Source: a virus. From it: 22,212 nucleotides of DNA. The notes below the pieces were generated by a model that was not told the DNA's origin, ran no database searches, and saw only the letters and a list, made by a program, of their open reading frames with translations. Numbering within the stretch: the first letter of the stretch is position 1; every line of letters begins with the position of its first letter. The DNA lies in the IMG/VR virus record IMGVR_UViG_3300042484_000522, positions 1 to 22,212 of that record. One strand, given 5' to 3'. The position numbers and the translations under genes are program-made. This document shows, piece after piece, positions 21,127-22,212 of this stretch.

Positions 21127-22212
21127 ATGACAAGAATAAGAACTCTTAATTTTCTTCCCGAAATTTTTCAAACAAAAACCAACACTGAGTTTTTGTCAGC
21201 AACACTAGACCAGCTAGTAAATCCTCCTATCACAAAAAAGATACAAGGATATATTGGTAGTAAAGTAGGTTATGGTGTTAATGCTAATGATTATTATGTA
21301 ACAGAACCAAATAAAACAAGAACAGACTATCAACTAGATCCCGGTGTTGTATTTACAAAAACTAATCAGTCAACTGCTCAAGATTTTATTAGCTATCCCG
21401 GTATTTTAGATGCACTAGAATTGCAGGGAGGAATTACTAATAATAATTCAAGACTGTTTGAAAGTCAGATTTATTCATGGGATTCATTTACTGATTTTGA
21501 CAAAATAGTAAATTACAATCAATATTACTGGATACCTACTGGTCCTCCCGCAGTAACTGTGTCTTCTGCACTAGTCTATTCAACCAATGATTATATAGTT
21601 ACTGATTTAGCTAATGGTTATAATATAAGAGAACTGGGAGCTTCTGCTGGCAGTACCAATCCTACTATCACTTTATTAAGAGGTGGTTCGTATAGATTTA
21701 CAGTAAATCAGCCATCACAGTTTTGGATACAAGGAGAACCCGGTGTATCAGGATTCAGTCCTACTCAACCTAATTTGCCGGTACGAGATGTATATGGTGT
21801 TAGTAATAACGGAGCTACTCAGGGTGTAGTTACTTTTACAGTACCTAGTAAAGATGCACAAGATGAGTTTATATTCCCCGGTAACAACTTAGTTGATGTG
21901 ATAAGCACACTACCATTTGAAGATGTCAACGGTGCTCCGTTGTCAGCATTAGGGTCAATTGATAGTATTACTTCATTGAACAACTTACGTGTTATGTTTT
22001 ATGACACAGGTGTAGTTAATGAGATTGGTTATATTTCTGCATACTACGATGAAACTTCATTTGATACGAATGATAATGCATTAGTAGCTCCTTTAGTAGT
22101 TACAATAGGAAGTTCTAATTCATCAACTGATAGATTTACTTTATCAACTGGAAATACTAGTCAGCTAGTAGTTAACAATACTATTACATTTAACAATCCA
22201 GTATTTGGTGGA
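21127..22212 (+). CDS. 7: Baseplate wedge protein, gp7-like (partial, runs off right edge)
   Basis: An open frame of 362 codons from the ATG at 21127 with no stop before the window ends. It starts MTRIRTLNFLPEIFQTKTNT, then EFLSATLDQLVNPPITKKIQ and GYIGSKVGYGVNANDYYVTE, a beginning I associate with the large protein encoded after gp6 in marine T4-like phages and usually labelled gp7, the wedge initiator that connects gp6, gp8 and gp10. Later it has FESQIYSWDSFTDFDKIVNY and a beta-rich part with LLRGGSYRFTVNQPSQFWIQ. The gene order gp6 then gp7 agrees with T4. Only nine nt separate it from gp6; the purine-rich GGTAGGTAA overlapping the gp6 stop may serve as its ribosome-binding site. The gp7 label is by position and partial recognition. 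Confidence 0.65.
   Translation, partial: MTRIRTLNFLPEIFQTKTNTEFLSATLDQLVNPPITKKIQGYIGSKVGYGVNANDYYVTEPNKTRTDYQLDPGVVFTKTNQSTAQDFISYPGILDALELQGGITNNNSRLFESQIYSWDSFTDFDKIVNYNQYYWIPTGPPAVTVSSALVYSTNDYIVTDLANGYNIRELGASAGSTNPTITLLRGGSYRFTVNQPSQFWIQGEPGVSGFSPTQPNLPVRDVYGVSNNGATQGVVTFTVPSKDAQDEFIFPGNNLVDVISTLPFEDVNGAPLSALGSIDSITSLNNLRVMFYDTGVVNEIGYISAYYDETSFDTNDNALVAPLVVTIGSSNSSTDRFTLSTGNTSQLVVNNTITFNNPVFGG

Overview
The window is 22.2 kb of compact, AT-rich, T4-like (myovirus) phage genome. No host or bacterial genes are visible, and no tRNAs were seen. Sequence similarity recalled from known families is closest to marine T4-like phages (cyanophage and pelagiphage type): the gp25, gp6 and gp55 proteins resemble those lineages more than T4 itself. 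Host assignment is inference.

Layout, left to right. (1) Minus strand, positions 1-4195: the N-terminal two thirds of the portal protein (gp20) runs off the left edge. Upstream of it on the same strand lies a 1080-residue putative tail tape-measure protein that carries an intact T4-type lysozyme domain near its C-terminus. (2) Plus strand, 4281-5338: a gp26-like baseplate hub protein with two CxxC pairs, translationally coupled to a 75-residue protein. (3) 5339-5835: the only long non-coding stretch. It lies between convergent genes, is clearly more GC-rich than its surroundings (53 of 100 bases G/C at 5481-5580, against 28 of 100 in a sample of gp6), and is packed with perfect stem-loops ending in a minus-strand terminator-like hairpin. 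I read it as an unassigned, large structured RNA. (4) Minus strand, 5836-10455: a nucleic-acid operon containing the late sigma factor gp55, the recombination nuclease/ATPase pair gp47 and gp46 (SbcD/SbcC type), and a PD-(D/E)XK nuclease, served by a near-consensus sigma70 promoter. (5) Plus strand, 10586-22212: a baseplate block of gp48, gp53, a 706-residue hub candidate, gp5 (spike), gp25, gp6 and the beginning of a gp7-like protein.

How they work together. The sigma70 promoter would express gp55 and the recombination genes early. gp55 would then direct host RNA polymerase to late promoters of the form NATAAATA, which occur upstream of gp48, gp6 and gp26, and as an ACTAAATA variant upstream of the portal and tape-measure genes. 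The late products build the central hub (gp5, hub candidate, gp26), the wedges (gp6, gp7, gp25, gp53), the tube cap (gp48), the tape measure and the head portal.

Most notable points: the structured RNA region; the lysozyme domain sitting in the tape measure while gp5 has none; face-to-face late promoters at both divergent gene junctions; an inverted repeat around the gp6 late promoter whose right arm contains the only ribosome-binding-like sequence; paired internal duplications on both arms of the gp46 coiled coil; and a gp55 with a long insertion and no T4-type clamp-binding tail.
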